A stretch of DNA of 5,498 bases from Gammaproteobacteria bacterium (GCA_029859085.1 JAOUDU010000225.1:1-5498); one strand, 5' to 3'; counted from the stretch's first letter, positions 1 through 5,498 are shown. A program made the numbers and translations. Notes: a model not told the origin generated them from the sequence alone.

Positions 1-22
1 CGATAAATGCAACCGTAGCCAT
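1..22 (-). CDS. mmsB: 3-hydroxyisobutyrate dehydrogenase, N-terminal fragment (cut by window edge)
   Basis: Only the first seven codons are inside the window, reading MATVAFI. This matches the opening beta strand of the Rossmann fold at the start of 3-hydroxyisobutyrate dehydrogenases (typically M-x-x-I/V-A-F-I-G-L-G-N-M-G). A strong AAGGAG (30-35) lies 7 bases before the ATG, 24 bases after the stop of the hydrolase gene, so this is the next gene of the operon. The family oxidises 3-hydroxyisobutyrate to methylmalonate semialdehyde with NAD in the cytoplasm. That is exactly the step following the hydrolase next door, and mmsB is a usual partner in such operons. The identification rests on seven residues plus context; another Rossmann-fold dehydrogenase is possible. 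Confidence 0.6.
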
Positions 23-29
23 GTTCCAG

Positions 30-38
30 CTCCTTCCT
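30..38 (-). promoter_or_regulatory. Ribosome binding site of the mmsB-like gene
   Basis: Minus-strand AGGAAGGAG ends 7 bases before the ATG at 22-20. It is the strongest Shine-Dalgarno match in the window and supports a real gene start at the left edge although only 22 bases of it are present. Confidence 0.7.
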
Positions 39-46
39 CGAAAGTG

Positions 47-1159
47 TTACAGGTCCGCCAGGGGATGCCGGTCCCAGGGCGCTGCAAAAAATGAATCCAG
101 GACCTCGGGCGGTACCTCCCGGGTGGACTTGTAGCGCCAGGCCGGGTTGCGATCCTTGTCGATCAGCAGGGCCCGCACGCCCTCGGCGAATTCCGGGTAG
201 CGCATGATATTGGTGGCCAGCACCAGTTCCGCCATGAACACCTCCCGCAACGAGGCATACCGGGTCTGGCCGAGCTGGCGATAAGCCACCAGTGCCGCGA
301 GCGGCGAGCCCTGGGCCATACCCTTGCGGGCTGCGGACAGCCAGGGGTCCTGGGTTTGTTGGGACAGGATATTGTCGATGACCTCGTGGACGTTATCGCC
401 GTCGCACAAGGTGGCAATCGAACCCAGGTGCGGCTCCACCTGCCCCCCCGGGCACTGGCTTACACTCTGTTCCGCGAAAGGCCTCAGGGTATGGCGCACC
501 AGCGCGTGATTGGTCGCCGGTTCCACCTGCCACTTCTGCCGCAGCAGGGCGTCGAATACCTCTTCCCTGCGCTCGCTGGAAATAAAGCGGTCGGCGATGC
601 CGGTGTAGATCGCATCGGCGGCGTTGATGGAGGCCCCGGTCAGCGCCAGGAACTGCCCGGACTTGCCCGGCATGTGGTTCAGGAACCAGCTGCCTCCCAC
701 GTCGGGAAACAGGGCTATGGTTACCTCCGGCATCGCGATGCGGGTTTTTTCCGTCACCACCCGATGGGAACATCCCGCCATGACCCCGAGGCCCCCGCCC
801 ATGACGATACCGTGACCCCAGCAGATAATCGGCTTGGGGTAGGTGTGCAGGGTATAGTCGAGACGGTATTCCCGCAGGAAAAAGTTCTCCGCGTATTCAC
901 AGGGGCCGCCCGGGGTGGCCGTCACGCTGTCGTAAAGCGCCTGGACATCGCCGCCGGCGCAGAAGGCTTTTTCGCCAGCTCCCTCGAGGAAAATCGCGGC
1001 GATACCCGGGTCGCCGCGCCACTGCTCGAGCTTTGCCTGCAGTTGGTCGACCATATCCAGCGTAAGGGAATTGAGTGTAGCCGCCACGTCGAGGGTTACC
1101 CGGCCCAGCCGACCGGCACCTGCGACCAGCTCCTCAAAGTGTATGGGTGCAGTAGACAT
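47..1159 (-). CDS. 3-hydroxyisobutyryl-CoA hydrolase (crotonase superfamily)
   Basis: A 370-residue cytoplasmic protein of the HIBCH type, which hydrolyses 3-hydroxyisobutyryl-CoA to free 3-hydroxyisobutyrate and CoA in valine breakdown. It is about 100 residues longer than a plain enoyl-CoA hydratase, as the hydrolase subgroup is. Visible motifs are FCAGGDV (66-72), the oxyanion-hole stretch GIVMGGGLG (about 117-125) and MPEVTIALFPDVGGSWFL (143-160), whose Glu145 and Asp153 correspond to the catalytic pair of human HIBCH. A DKDRNPAW box (about 334-341) near the C terminus is also typical of the subgroup. I chose the ATG at 1159: GAGG (1169-1172) overlaps the stop of the upstream gene and sits 9 bases before it, and the protein then starts MSTAPIHFEEL. 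An in-frame GTG at 1186 would add nine residues and overlap the upstream gene. The region around residue 285 reads GSPLAAL where many homologues have SPTSLK. CoA-ester isomerases of the same superfamily are a less likely alternative. Confidence 0.9.
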   Translation of the reverse strand: MSTAPIHFEELVAGAGRLGRVTLDVAATLNSLTLDMVDQLQAKLEQWRGDPGIAAIFLEGAGEKAFCAGGDVQALYDSVTATPGGPCEYAENFFLREYRLDYTLHTYPKPIICWGHGIVMGGGLGVMAGCSHRVVTEKTRIAMPEVTIALFPDVGGSWFLNHMPGKSGQFLALTGASINAADAIYTGIADRFISSERREEVFDALLRQKWQVEPATNHALVRHTLRPFAEQSVSQCPGGQVEPHLGSIATLCDGDNVHEVIDNILSQQTQDPWLSAARKGMAQGSPLAALVAYRQLGQTRYASLREVFMAELVLATNIMRYPEFAEGVRALLIDKDRNPAWRYKSTREVPPEVLDSFFAAPWDRHPLADL

Positions 1160-1168
1160 CGATACTTG

Positions 1169-1172
1169 CCTC
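1169..1172 (-). promoter_or_regulatory. Ribosome binding site deciding the hydrolase start
   Basis: Minus-strand GAGG overlaps the TGA stop of the enoyl-CoA hydratase gene (1173-1171), 9 bases before the ATG at 1159. The arrangement favours ATG 1159 over the in-frame GTG at 1186, and suggests that the hydrolase is translationally coupled to the upstream gene. Confidence 0.55.
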
Positions 1173-1959
1173 AGCCGTTTTTCCACTCGGGCTTGCGCTT
1201 TTCCAGGAAGGCGTTGACGCCCTCGCGCTGGTCCTGGGTGGAGAACAGCTCCACGAACAGGTCGCGCTCACCCTCGAGGCCGGCGGCGATCACGGTGTCG
1301 CGTCCCGTGTGTATCAAGCGCTTGCAGAACGCCACGGAACTCGGACTCTGTTCGCCCACCTGCTCGGCAAGGGCCAGCGCGCGCTCCAGTGCGGCGCCCT
1401 TTGGCACCACTTCCTCGACCAGGCCTATGCGCTCGGCGGTAGCGGCATTGACCCGCTCGCCACAGAGAATGATGCGCTTGGCCCAACCCTCTCCCACCAG
1501 CCAGGACAGGCGCTGGGTGCCGCCGGCGCAGGGCAGCAGGCCAACCCGCGCCTCCGGCAGCGCCAGCTGGGCCTGCTCCTCGGCGATGCGGATGTCGCAG
1601 GCCATGGCGGTTTCCAGCCCCCCGCCCATCGCAAAGCCGTTGATGGCGGCAATGGAGACGCCGCGAAAATCCGCCAGGGCCTCGAAAGCCTCGCCGAAAT
1701 ACTCCGCCATGGTACGTGCAGTCGCTGGATCGCCGTCAGCGAACAGTTTCAGGTCAGCCCCGGCGGAAAAGAATTTTTCGCCGGCCCCGGTGATCACAAG
1801 TGCATAGACGGATTTATCGTTGTTGAGTTTTTCCACCAGGTCCTTCAGGGCCGGCAGGCTCTCCTTGTCCCAGGTATTGGCCCCGGGATTGTCTATGGTG
1901 ACAAGCGCCGTATGCCCGCGCAGTTCCACCTTCAGCTTTTCCGATATACTCAAACTCAC
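1171..1959 (-). CDS. Enoyl-CoA hydratase, probable methacrylyl-CoA hydratase
   Basis: A 262-residue crotonase-fold protein of the usual hydratase length. It shows FFSAGADLK (about 63-71), the oxyanion-hole motif AMGGGLETAMACD (110-122) with Glu116, and LPEARVGLLPCAGGTQRL (134-151) with Glu136. The two glutamates are 20 residues apart, as in rat mitochondrial enoyl-CoA hydratase (Glu144/Glu164), so a true hydratase is expected rather than an isomerase or hydrolase. In this operon the likely reaction is methacrylyl-CoA plus water to 3-hydroxyisobutyryl-CoA; the substrate is inferred from context. The start is GTG, not ATG: GTGA overlaps the TGA stop of the acyl-CoA dehydrogenase gene by four bases, and a strong GGAGG (1967-1971) lies 7 bases upstream. 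The C-terminal part (REGVNAFLEKRKPEW, about 245-259) is the usual hydratase tail. Confidence 0.9.
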   Translation of the reverse strand: MSLSISEKLKVELRGHTALVTIDNPGANTWDKESLPALKDLVEKLNNDKSVYALVITGAGEKFFSAGADLKLFADGDPATARTMAEYFGEAFEALADFRGVSIAAINGFAMGGGLETAMACDIRIAEEQAQLALPEARVGLLPCAGGTQRLSWLVGEGWAKRIILCGERVNAATAERIGLVEEVVPKGAALERALALAEQVGEQSPSSVAFCKRLIHTGRDTVIAAGLEGERDLFVELFSTQDQREGVNAFLEKRKPEWKNG

Positions 1960-3116
1960 TTGATAACCTCCAATGCGCCTTCCATTAACATTCTGCGGGA
2001 GATGATAACCCGCATGATTTCATTGGTACCCTCGAGAATCTGGTGCACCCGGGTGTCGCGCACATGCCGCTCCATCGGGTACTCCTTGATATAGCCATAG
2101 CCGCCGAACAATTGCAGGGCATCGTTGCACACATTGAAGCCCACATCGGTGGCAAAGCGCTTGGCCATCGCGCAGTAGGTCGATGCCTGGGAATCCTCCA
2201 GGTCCAGCTTGCTGGCGGCGAGGCGGACCATCTGCCGCGCCGCCACCAGCTCAGTCAACATGTCCGCCAGCTTGAACTGGGTGGCCTGGAACCCGGATAT
2301 TGCGGTATCGAACTGCCTGCGCTCCTGCACATAGGCAGTGGCTTCCTCCAGCGCCTGCTGGGCCGTGCCCACGCTGCAGGTCGCGATATTGATCCTGCCG
2401 CCGTCGAGACCCTCCATGGCGATGGCGAATCCCTGGCCCTCCTCGCCCAGGCGATTGGCCACTGGCACCCGCACGTTATCGAAACTGATCATCCGGGTGG
2501 GCTGGGCATTCCAGCCCATCTTTTCCTCTTTCTTGCCGTAGGCAATACCCTGGGCATCGGCGGGTACCAGCAGCGCCGAGATTCCCTTCGGCCCGGGCCC
2601 GCCCGTACGCAGCATAACCACCAGCACATCGGTGGCGCCGGCGCCGGAAATGAAGACCTTGCTGCCGTTGACCAGGTAATCGTCGCCGTCGCGCACGGCG
2701 GTAGTGCGCAGCGAAGCCGCATCAGAGCCGGCACCGGGTTCGGTCAGGCAGTATGAAGCCAGCTTGTTGCCGGACACCAGGTCCGGGCACCACTGCTCGA
2801 TCATCCCGGCACCGCAATACTTGCCAACCATGCTGGTGGCCATGTTGTGGATGGTGAGGAAGGCGGCGGTGGCGGTACAGCCCTTCGCCAGTTCCTCGAC
2901 GATGAGGCTGGCATCCAGTCGGCCCATGCCCAGGCCGCCGGCGGATTCGGGAGTGTACATACCCATGAACCCGAGCTCCCCGGCCTGGCGCAGCACATCC
3001 CTGGGAAAAATCGACTCCTCGTCCCAGCGGGCCGCATTGGGCGCCATGGCGCCCTCCGCAAACGCCCGGGCGCTGGCTACAAACGCCCGCTGGTCGTCAC
3101 TGAGGGAAAAATCCAT
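1956..3116 (-). CDS. Acyl-CoA dehydrogenase, probable isobutyryl-CoA dehydrogenase
   Basis: A 386-residue FAD enzyme of normal family length that introduces a double bond into short acyl-CoA and passes electrons to electron-transfer flavoprotein. The N-terminal helical domain covers about residues 1-118. The first family signature, YCLTEPGAGSDAAS (122-135), begins the beta domain. The second signature lies in the C-terminal helical domain: QLFGGYGY (335-342), then YPMERHVRDTR (346-356) and ILEGTNEI (360-367). Glu362 sits where short-chain dehydrogenases and isobutyryl-CoA dehydrogenase carry the catalytic base, rather than the internal Glu of isovaleryl- or long-chain enzymes. With a hydratase and 3-hydroxyisobutyryl-CoA hydrolase downstream, isobutyryl-CoA to methacrylyl-CoA is the likely reaction (context inference). 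GAGGAG (3123-3128) precedes the ATG by 6 bases, and the gene begins 27 bases after the aldehyde dehydrogenase stop. General short-chain or 2-methylbutyryl-CoA specificity cannot be excluded. Confidence 0.92.
   Translation of the reverse strand: MDFSLSDDQRAFVASARAFAEGAMAPNAARWDEESIFPRDVLRQAGELGFMGMYTPESAGGLGMGRLDASLIVEELAKGCTATAAFLTIHNMATSMVGKYCGAGMIEQWCPDLVSGNKLASYCLTEPGAGSDAASLRTTAVRDGDDYLVNGSKVFISGAGATDVLVVMLRTGGPGPKGISALLVPADAQGIAYGKKEEKMGWNAQPTRMISFDNVRVPVANRLGEEGQGFAIAMEGLDGGRINIATCSVGTAQQALEEATAYVQERRQFDTAISGFQATQFKLADMLTELVAARQMVRLAASKLDLEDSQASTYCAMAKRFATDVGFNVCNDALQLFGGYGYIKEYPMERHVRDTRVHQILEGTNEIMRVIISRRMLMEGALEVIK
1967..1971 (-). promoter_or_regulatory. Ribosome binding site deciding the GTG start of the hydratase
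   Basis: Minus-strand GGAGG lies inside the last codons of the acyl-CoA dehydrogenase gene, 7 bases before GTG 1959. The good match and spacing make the GTG start credible despite the rarer codon and the four-base overlap. Confidence 0.7.
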
Positions 3117-3122
3117 GCCCTG

Positions 3123-3128
3123 CTCCTC
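3123..3128 (-). promoter_or_regulatory. Ribosome binding site of the acyl-CoA dehydrogenase gene
   Basis: Minus-strand GAGGAG lies 6 bases before ATG 3116, inside the 27-base gap after the aldehyde dehydrogenase stop. The gap has no room for a separate promoter and terminator, so read-through transcription is expected. Confidence 0.65.
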
Positions 3129-3143
3129 GCGTCAAAGAGTGGC

Positions 3144-4553
3144 CTAGAACCTGCCCATGACCTTGCCGAACAGTTCCTCGTCCGGCGGAATAACCTTGGT
3201 TTCGGCCAGGGGCCTGGAGACCCAGGTTTCATTTATCAGGTCGCGCCAGGTGATGTTGTGGTTGATGCTGTTGCCACCCCAGGAGCCACAGCCCAGGGAG
3301 AAGGTCTGGCGCATGCCGTTCCATACATTACCGCTGTTGGAGGCAGCCTGGGGCTGGTTCACCATGACCCGGGAGGTACGGGTTCCCATGGCCAGCCTTA
3401 TGATGTTGTCGTCATTGTAAGAGTAGATGCCACAGCTGTGACCCTGGCCCTGGTAGGCCTGGATGCGGTTGGTCAGGTCGATGGCCTCATCGATATCCCT
3501 GACCTTGTACAGCGCCATGGTTACGGTCAGTTTCTCGCCGGAAAAGGGATAGTCGGGACCGGCGCCTGTCTCCGGCACAATCAGGAACTGCTTGCCCTCG
3601 GGCAGGTCGATACCGGCCTTGCCGGTGATAGTGAGCGCATGCTGGGCGACAATTTTCGGGTTCAGGTGGCCGTCTTCCCACAGCACCGCCTGCAACTTCT
3701 GCTTGTCCTCGCCCTCTATTACATAACCGCCCTCGTGCTTGAGCTTTTCCAGGAACCTGTCATAGATGGATTCAAACACCAGCACAGAGTTGTCCGAAGA
3801 ACAGGACGCGGCCAGGTCAAGGGTTTTGGAGATGCGGATTTTCTCCGCCGCCTCGTCGAGATCGGCGGTATCATCCACGGTGATCACCGCGTTGCCCACA
3901 CCCACACCGAGGGCGGGAGTGCCCGAAGAGTAAGCTGCGCTGACCATGGCCTCGCCACCGGTGGCCAGGATACGGTCACACTGGCGCATCAGCTCATTGG
4001 TCTTGTCCAGCGAGGGCACATCGATACTTTGCACGAGGTCCGCCGGTCCGCCCATGGCAACGATAGCCTCGCGCATATAGTCGCAGATCATCTTGTTGGT
4101 GAGCTTGGCCCGGGGGTGCGGGGCGATAATGATCGCGTTGCGCCCCTTGACCGCGGAGATCGCCTTGATCACCGGCGTGGCCTCAGGGTTGGTCGAGGGC
4201 GAAAGGGCGCCGATAACCCCCACCGGCTTCGCTATCTTGACGATATTGCGGACCGGGTCTTCCTCGATCACGCCGACGGACTTGTCGTTGATGATGTCCA
4301 GCAGGGTAGCCCTGGTCTTGCGGTGAATCTTGAGGTATTTCCCGGCGTAGTTACCCAGCTGGGTCTCATCGACAGTGAACTGGGCAATTTTTTCCGACAC
4401 ATCTTCCCGCGCCACTGACCAGACCATCGCGGTGATCAGCTCGTCCACCTGCTCCTGGGTATAATTGGCAATCTGCTCCTGGGCCGCCCGGGCCCGCGCC
4501 ATCATGGCCTTGATCTCTTCCCGCGGTTCCAATATTTCGCTGTTGTGTCCCAT
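3144..4553 (-). CDS. Acylating (CoA-dependent) aldehyde dehydrogenase, AdhE/EutE/SauS type
   Basis: A 469-residue NAD(P)-dependent enzyme expected to convert an aldehyde plus CoA to an acyl-CoA in the cytoplasm. Visible marks of the AdhE-type acylating subgroup are PVGVIGALSPSTNP (about 110-123), the cofactor strand IIIAPHPRAK (141-150), the glycine-rich GVGVGNA (216-222), the catalytic Cys251 in SCSSDNSVLVFE (the counterpart of CASEQSV in AdhE) and a C-terminal LGCGSWGGNS (420-429). It ends after the dehydrogenase domain, with no fused iron alcohol dehydrogenase as in AdhE and no microcompartment targeting extension that I can see. Overall it looks closest to sulfoacetaldehyde/acetaldehyde acylating enzymes; this is from recall, not a search. 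The GQRCMA-type catalytic motif of the classical methylmalonate-semialdehyde dehydrogenase MmsA is absent, although this is mmsA's usual place. Two ATGs are possible: AGGAG (4563-4567) is 9 bases before 4553 but only 3 before 4559, so I prefer 4553; 4559 would add Met-Ser. It is the first gene of the operon. Confidence 0.85.
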   Translation of the reverse strand: MGHNSEILEPREEIKAMMARARAAQEQIANYTQEQVDELITAMVWSVAREDVSEKIAQFTVDETQLGNYAGKYLKIHRKTRATLLDIINDKSVGVIEEDPVRNIVKIAKPVGVIGALSPSTNPEATPVIKAISAVKGRNAIIIAPHPRAKLTNKMICDYMREAIVAMGGPADLVQSIDVPSLDKTNELMRQCDRILATGGEAMVSAAYSSGTPALGVGVGNAVITVDDTADLDEAAEKIRISKTLDLAASCSSDNSVLVFESIYDRFLEKLKHEGGYVIEGEDKQKLQAVLWEDGHLNPKIVAQHALTITGKAGIDLPEGKQFLIVPETGAGPDYPFSGEKLTVTMALYKVRDIDEAIDLTNRIQAYQGQGHSCGIYSYNDDNIIRLAMGTRTSRVMVNQPQAASNSGNVWNGMRQTFSLGCGSWGGNSINHNITWRDLINETWVSRPLAETKVIPPDEELFGKVMGRF

Positions 4554-4562
4554 GCTCATCTG

Positions 4563-4567
4563 CTCCT
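4563..4567 (-). promoter_or_regulatory. Ribosome binding site of the aldehyde dehydrogenase gene
   Basis: Minus-strand AGGAG stands 3 bases from ATG 4559 and 9 bases from ATG 4553. The spacing favours the second ATG as the main start. Confidence 0.55.
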
Positions 4568-4577
4568 GTGTCTGTTC

Positions 4578-4608
4578 ACGGTGCGCGCCCTCCCGGGGAG
4601 TGCACCGT
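4578..4608. repeat. Nested inverted repeat upstream of the aldehyde dehydrogenase gene
   Basis: Outer arms ACGGTGC (4578-4584) and GCACCGT (4602-4608) are perfect complements. Between them, CTCCC (4590-4594) and GGGAG (4596-4600) form a second perfect dyad around one base. It lies about 11 to 41 bases before the ribosome binding site of the operon's first gene and has no following T-run on either strand, so it is not a standard terminator. It may be an operator for an additional repressor or a hairpin in the leader of the operon mRNA. Confidence 0.45.
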
Positions 4609-4685
4609 TCTAGGTTAGCTGACCAATTGCTGGGCGCCAGCTTACCCCGCCAACGGCCCTGTTCAAAGGGAGTAAATTGCGGATA

Positions 4686-4721
4686 TTATGGACTATATTG
4701 CTATTTTTATGGGCATTGTGG
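4686..4721 (+). promoter_or_regulatory. Candidate regulator operator: direct repeat with 21-bp period
   Basis: TTATGG occurs at 4686-4691 and again at 4707-4712, exactly 21 bp apart, and the match extends loosely as TTATGGnCnnTnTnG (10 of 15 positions identical). Two direct half-sites two helical turns apart, on one face of the helix, are a common operator layout for AraC/XylS-family proteins. The repeat lies beside the regulator gene and about 20 bp upstream of the candidate minus-strand -35. It could still be a chance repeat in an AT-rich stretch. Confidence 0.35.
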
Positions 4722-4731
4722 GCCGGCGGCC
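4721..4731. repeat. Short GC dyad before the regulator start
   Basis: GGCCG (4721-4725) and CGGCC (4727-4731) are perfect complements around a single base. The right arm ends directly at the AGGGGG (4732-4737) that serves as the weak Shine-Dalgarno of the regulator gene. A one-base loop cannot form as drawn, so only a shorter hairpin or a duplex protein site is physically likely. Confidence 0.3.
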
Positions 4732-4745
4732 AGGGGGCACAACAA

Positions 4746-5498
4746 ATGAGCGCACCTTCGAAGTGGCCCTTGCCGGAGGATGGCATCCGCTTCCTCACAC
4801 CCGCATTCATGCTCAACAAACTGGCGAGGCACCCGCTGACCCGGGAGTGCTACCCCGCGGCCATGGGCTACTACCCCCTGGCCCGCTCCCACCGTGTTGA
4901 GCGCCAGCGCCACGATGATAACCTGTTGATTTATTGCGTGGACGGCCGGGGATATGCAAGCACCCCGGAGTGGTCGGGCAGGGTCGGCCCCGGGGACTTG
5001 CTGCTGCTGCCCCAGGGGGTTGCGCACCAATATCGCGCCGACCCGGACCAGCCCTGGACCATCTACTGGGTCCATTTCCAGGGAGGCAGCACGGCGGTAT
5101 TCAATCACTACCTGGGCTACCGCGAAGCCGGCAACCCGGTGTCGCGGGTGGGTGTGTCGCCGCAGCTGACCGCCCACTTCCGCGGCCTGATGGAGGTTCA
5201 ACGCACCGGCTACAACACCCGGGCATTCATCAACGCCGCCAACCAGCTGCGCCACCTGCTCACCCAGCTGGCACTGGAGATGCGCCGGTCACAGGCAACC
5301 AGCCAGCACAGTTTCAACCTGGCCGCAGTGCAGAGCTTCATGCTGGAGCATCTCTCGGAGCAGCTGGACCTGGACACCCTGGCCGCAGCGGCCAAGTTAT
5401 CCAAGTACCATTTCTCCAACAAATACAAAGCCCTCACCGGCTATTCACCGATCAGGCATTTTCTCAATATGAAGATGGAACACGCCTGTCACCTGCTC
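4746..5498 (+). CDS. AraC/XylS-family transcriptional regulator, MmsR-like (3' end outside window)
   Basis: An open frame of 251 codons runs from ATG 4746 to the right edge without a stop. Residues about 55-115 look like the cupin-like AraC ligand-binding domain: LLIYCVDGRGY (60-70), then RVGPGDLLLLPQGVAHQY (79-96) and WTIYWVHFQG (104-113). A linker helix region follows. From about 190 the DNA-binding domain begins, with the first helix-turn-helix at about 207-233 (LDLDTLAAAAKLSKYHFSNK, then YKALTGYSP). The second helix-turn-helix would follow LNMKMEHACHLL and lies beyond the window. About 300 residues in total are expected. AGGGGG (4732-4737) lies 8 bases before the ATG; the frame is open back to 4623 but without an ATG. 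It is divergent from a valine-type operon, as mmsR is from mmsAB in Pseudomonas aeruginosa. It is therefore probably the operon's activator, perhaps responding to 3-hydroxyisobutyrate or a related acid; the ligand is inference. Confidence 0.88.
   Translation, partial: MSAPSKWPLPEDGIRFLTPAFMLNKLARHPLTRECYPAAMGYYPLARSHRVERQRHDDNLLIYCVDGRGYASTPEWSGRVGPGDLLLLPQGVAHQYRADPDQPWTIYWVHFQGGSTAVFNHYLGYREAGNPVSRVGVSPQLTAHFRGLMEVQRTGYNTRAFINAANQLRHLLTQLALEMRRSQATSQHSFNLAAVQSFMLEHLSEQLDLDTLAAAAKLSKYHFSNKYKALTGYSPIRHFLNMKMEHACHLL

Larger units (their letters stand above)
4560..4745. promoter_or_regulatory. Divergent intergenic control region
   Basis: This stretch separates the operon from the regulator and must hold promoters for both directions. 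It has a GC-rich left half with a nested dyad (4578-4608) and an AT-rich core (about 4671-4716) that stands out from the GC-rich surroundings, followed by a GC-rich dyad (4721-4731) just before the regulator start. For the minus strand, TTGAAC (4666-4661) and TAAGCT (4644-4639) with a 16-base spacer are a weak candidate promoter. For the plus strand, TATTAT (4684-4689) is a reasonable -10 but has no convincing -35. A weak -35/-10 pair is common at promoters that depend on an AraC-type activator. Exact promoter positions are uncertain. Confidence 0.6.

Noticed and set aside
1160..1186. N-terminal extension of the hydrolase from GTG 1186
   Set aside because: The extra nine residues (MEKRLRQVS) are read through the end of the hydratase gene, while ATG 1159 has its own GAGG and gives a normal family N terminus.
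356..1807. Long plus-strand open frame (483 codons) antisense to the hydrolase and hydratase genes
   Set aside because: It spans two clear crotonase-family genes in antisense, shows no recognisable domain and is arginine/serine/proline-rich in the manner of shadow frames in high-GC DNA.
1309..2756. Two further plus-strand open frames (1309-2094 and 2043-2756)
   Set aside because: Both are antisense shadows of the hydratase and acyl-CoA dehydrogenase genes, without a credible domain.
2847..4418. Long plus-strand open frame (523 codons) antisense to the aldehyde dehydrogenase gene
   Set aside because: It covers the junction of two well-supported minus-strand genes and is rich in His, Gly, Asp and Val with no fold signature; it is a codon-bias shadow.
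3144..4553. Sulfonate (sulfoacetaldehyde) degradation or ethanolamine microcompartment locus
   Set aside because: The aldehyde dehydrogenase resembles SauS/EutE types, but no sulfoacetyl-CoA handling gene, sulfonate transporter, shell protein or lyase is present; all neighbours belong to valine-type acyl-CoA degradation.
4578..4608. Rho-independent terminator at the nested dyad
   Set aside because: There is no T-run after the stem on either strand, and it lies between two divergent genes where no transcript is expected to end.
4610..5255. Small open frames around the intergenic region and over the regulator (4610-4819 minus, 4707-5255 minus, 4688-4900 plus)
   Set aside because: They overlap the clearly AraC-like frame that begins at 4746 and show no domain of their own. 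The plus-strand frame at 4688 also lacks a Shine-Dalgarno.

Overview
The window carries a branched-chain (valine/isobutyrate) catabolism operon on the minus strand and, divergent from it on the plus strand, an AraC/XylS-family regulator that runs off the right edge. High GC content, dense packing, Shine-Dalgarno-led starts and the set of enzymes fit a gammaproteobacterium with versatile acyl-CoA metabolism (Pseudomonas-like or marine). The genus cannot be named from this sequence.

Layout, right to left along the operon: an acylating, CoA-dependent aldehyde dehydrogenase of the AdhE/EutE/SauS type (3144-4553), an acyl-CoA dehydrogenase (1956-3116), an enoyl-CoA hydratase (1171-1959, GTG start), a 3-hydroxyisobutyryl-CoA hydrolase (47-1159), and the first seven codons of what looks like 3-hydroxyisobutyrate dehydrogenase, mmsB (1-22). 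Gaps are +27, -4, +11 and +24 bases, so this is almost certainly one transcript. The 186-base divergent intergenic region (4560-4745) holds an AT-rich core, a 21-bp-phased direct repeat and two dyads. The regulator (4746-5498) has a complete cupin-like sensor domain and only the first half of its DNA-binding domain inside the window.

Working together, the four downstream enzymes give the distal valine pathway: isobutyryl-CoA to methacrylyl-CoA to 3-hydroxyisobutyryl-CoA to free 3-hydroxyisobutyrate to methylmalonate semialdehyde. The architecture resembles mmsR-mmsAB of Pseudomonas, with one striking difference. The slot next to the regulator, where the classical methylmalonate-semialdehyde dehydrogenase MmsA would sit, is filled by an unrelated-subfamily aldehyde dehydrogenase. 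It may replace MmsA at the end of the pathway, or it may feed isobutyraldehyde-type substrates into its start as isobutyryl-CoA. This is the main point of interest; the other genes look ordinary.
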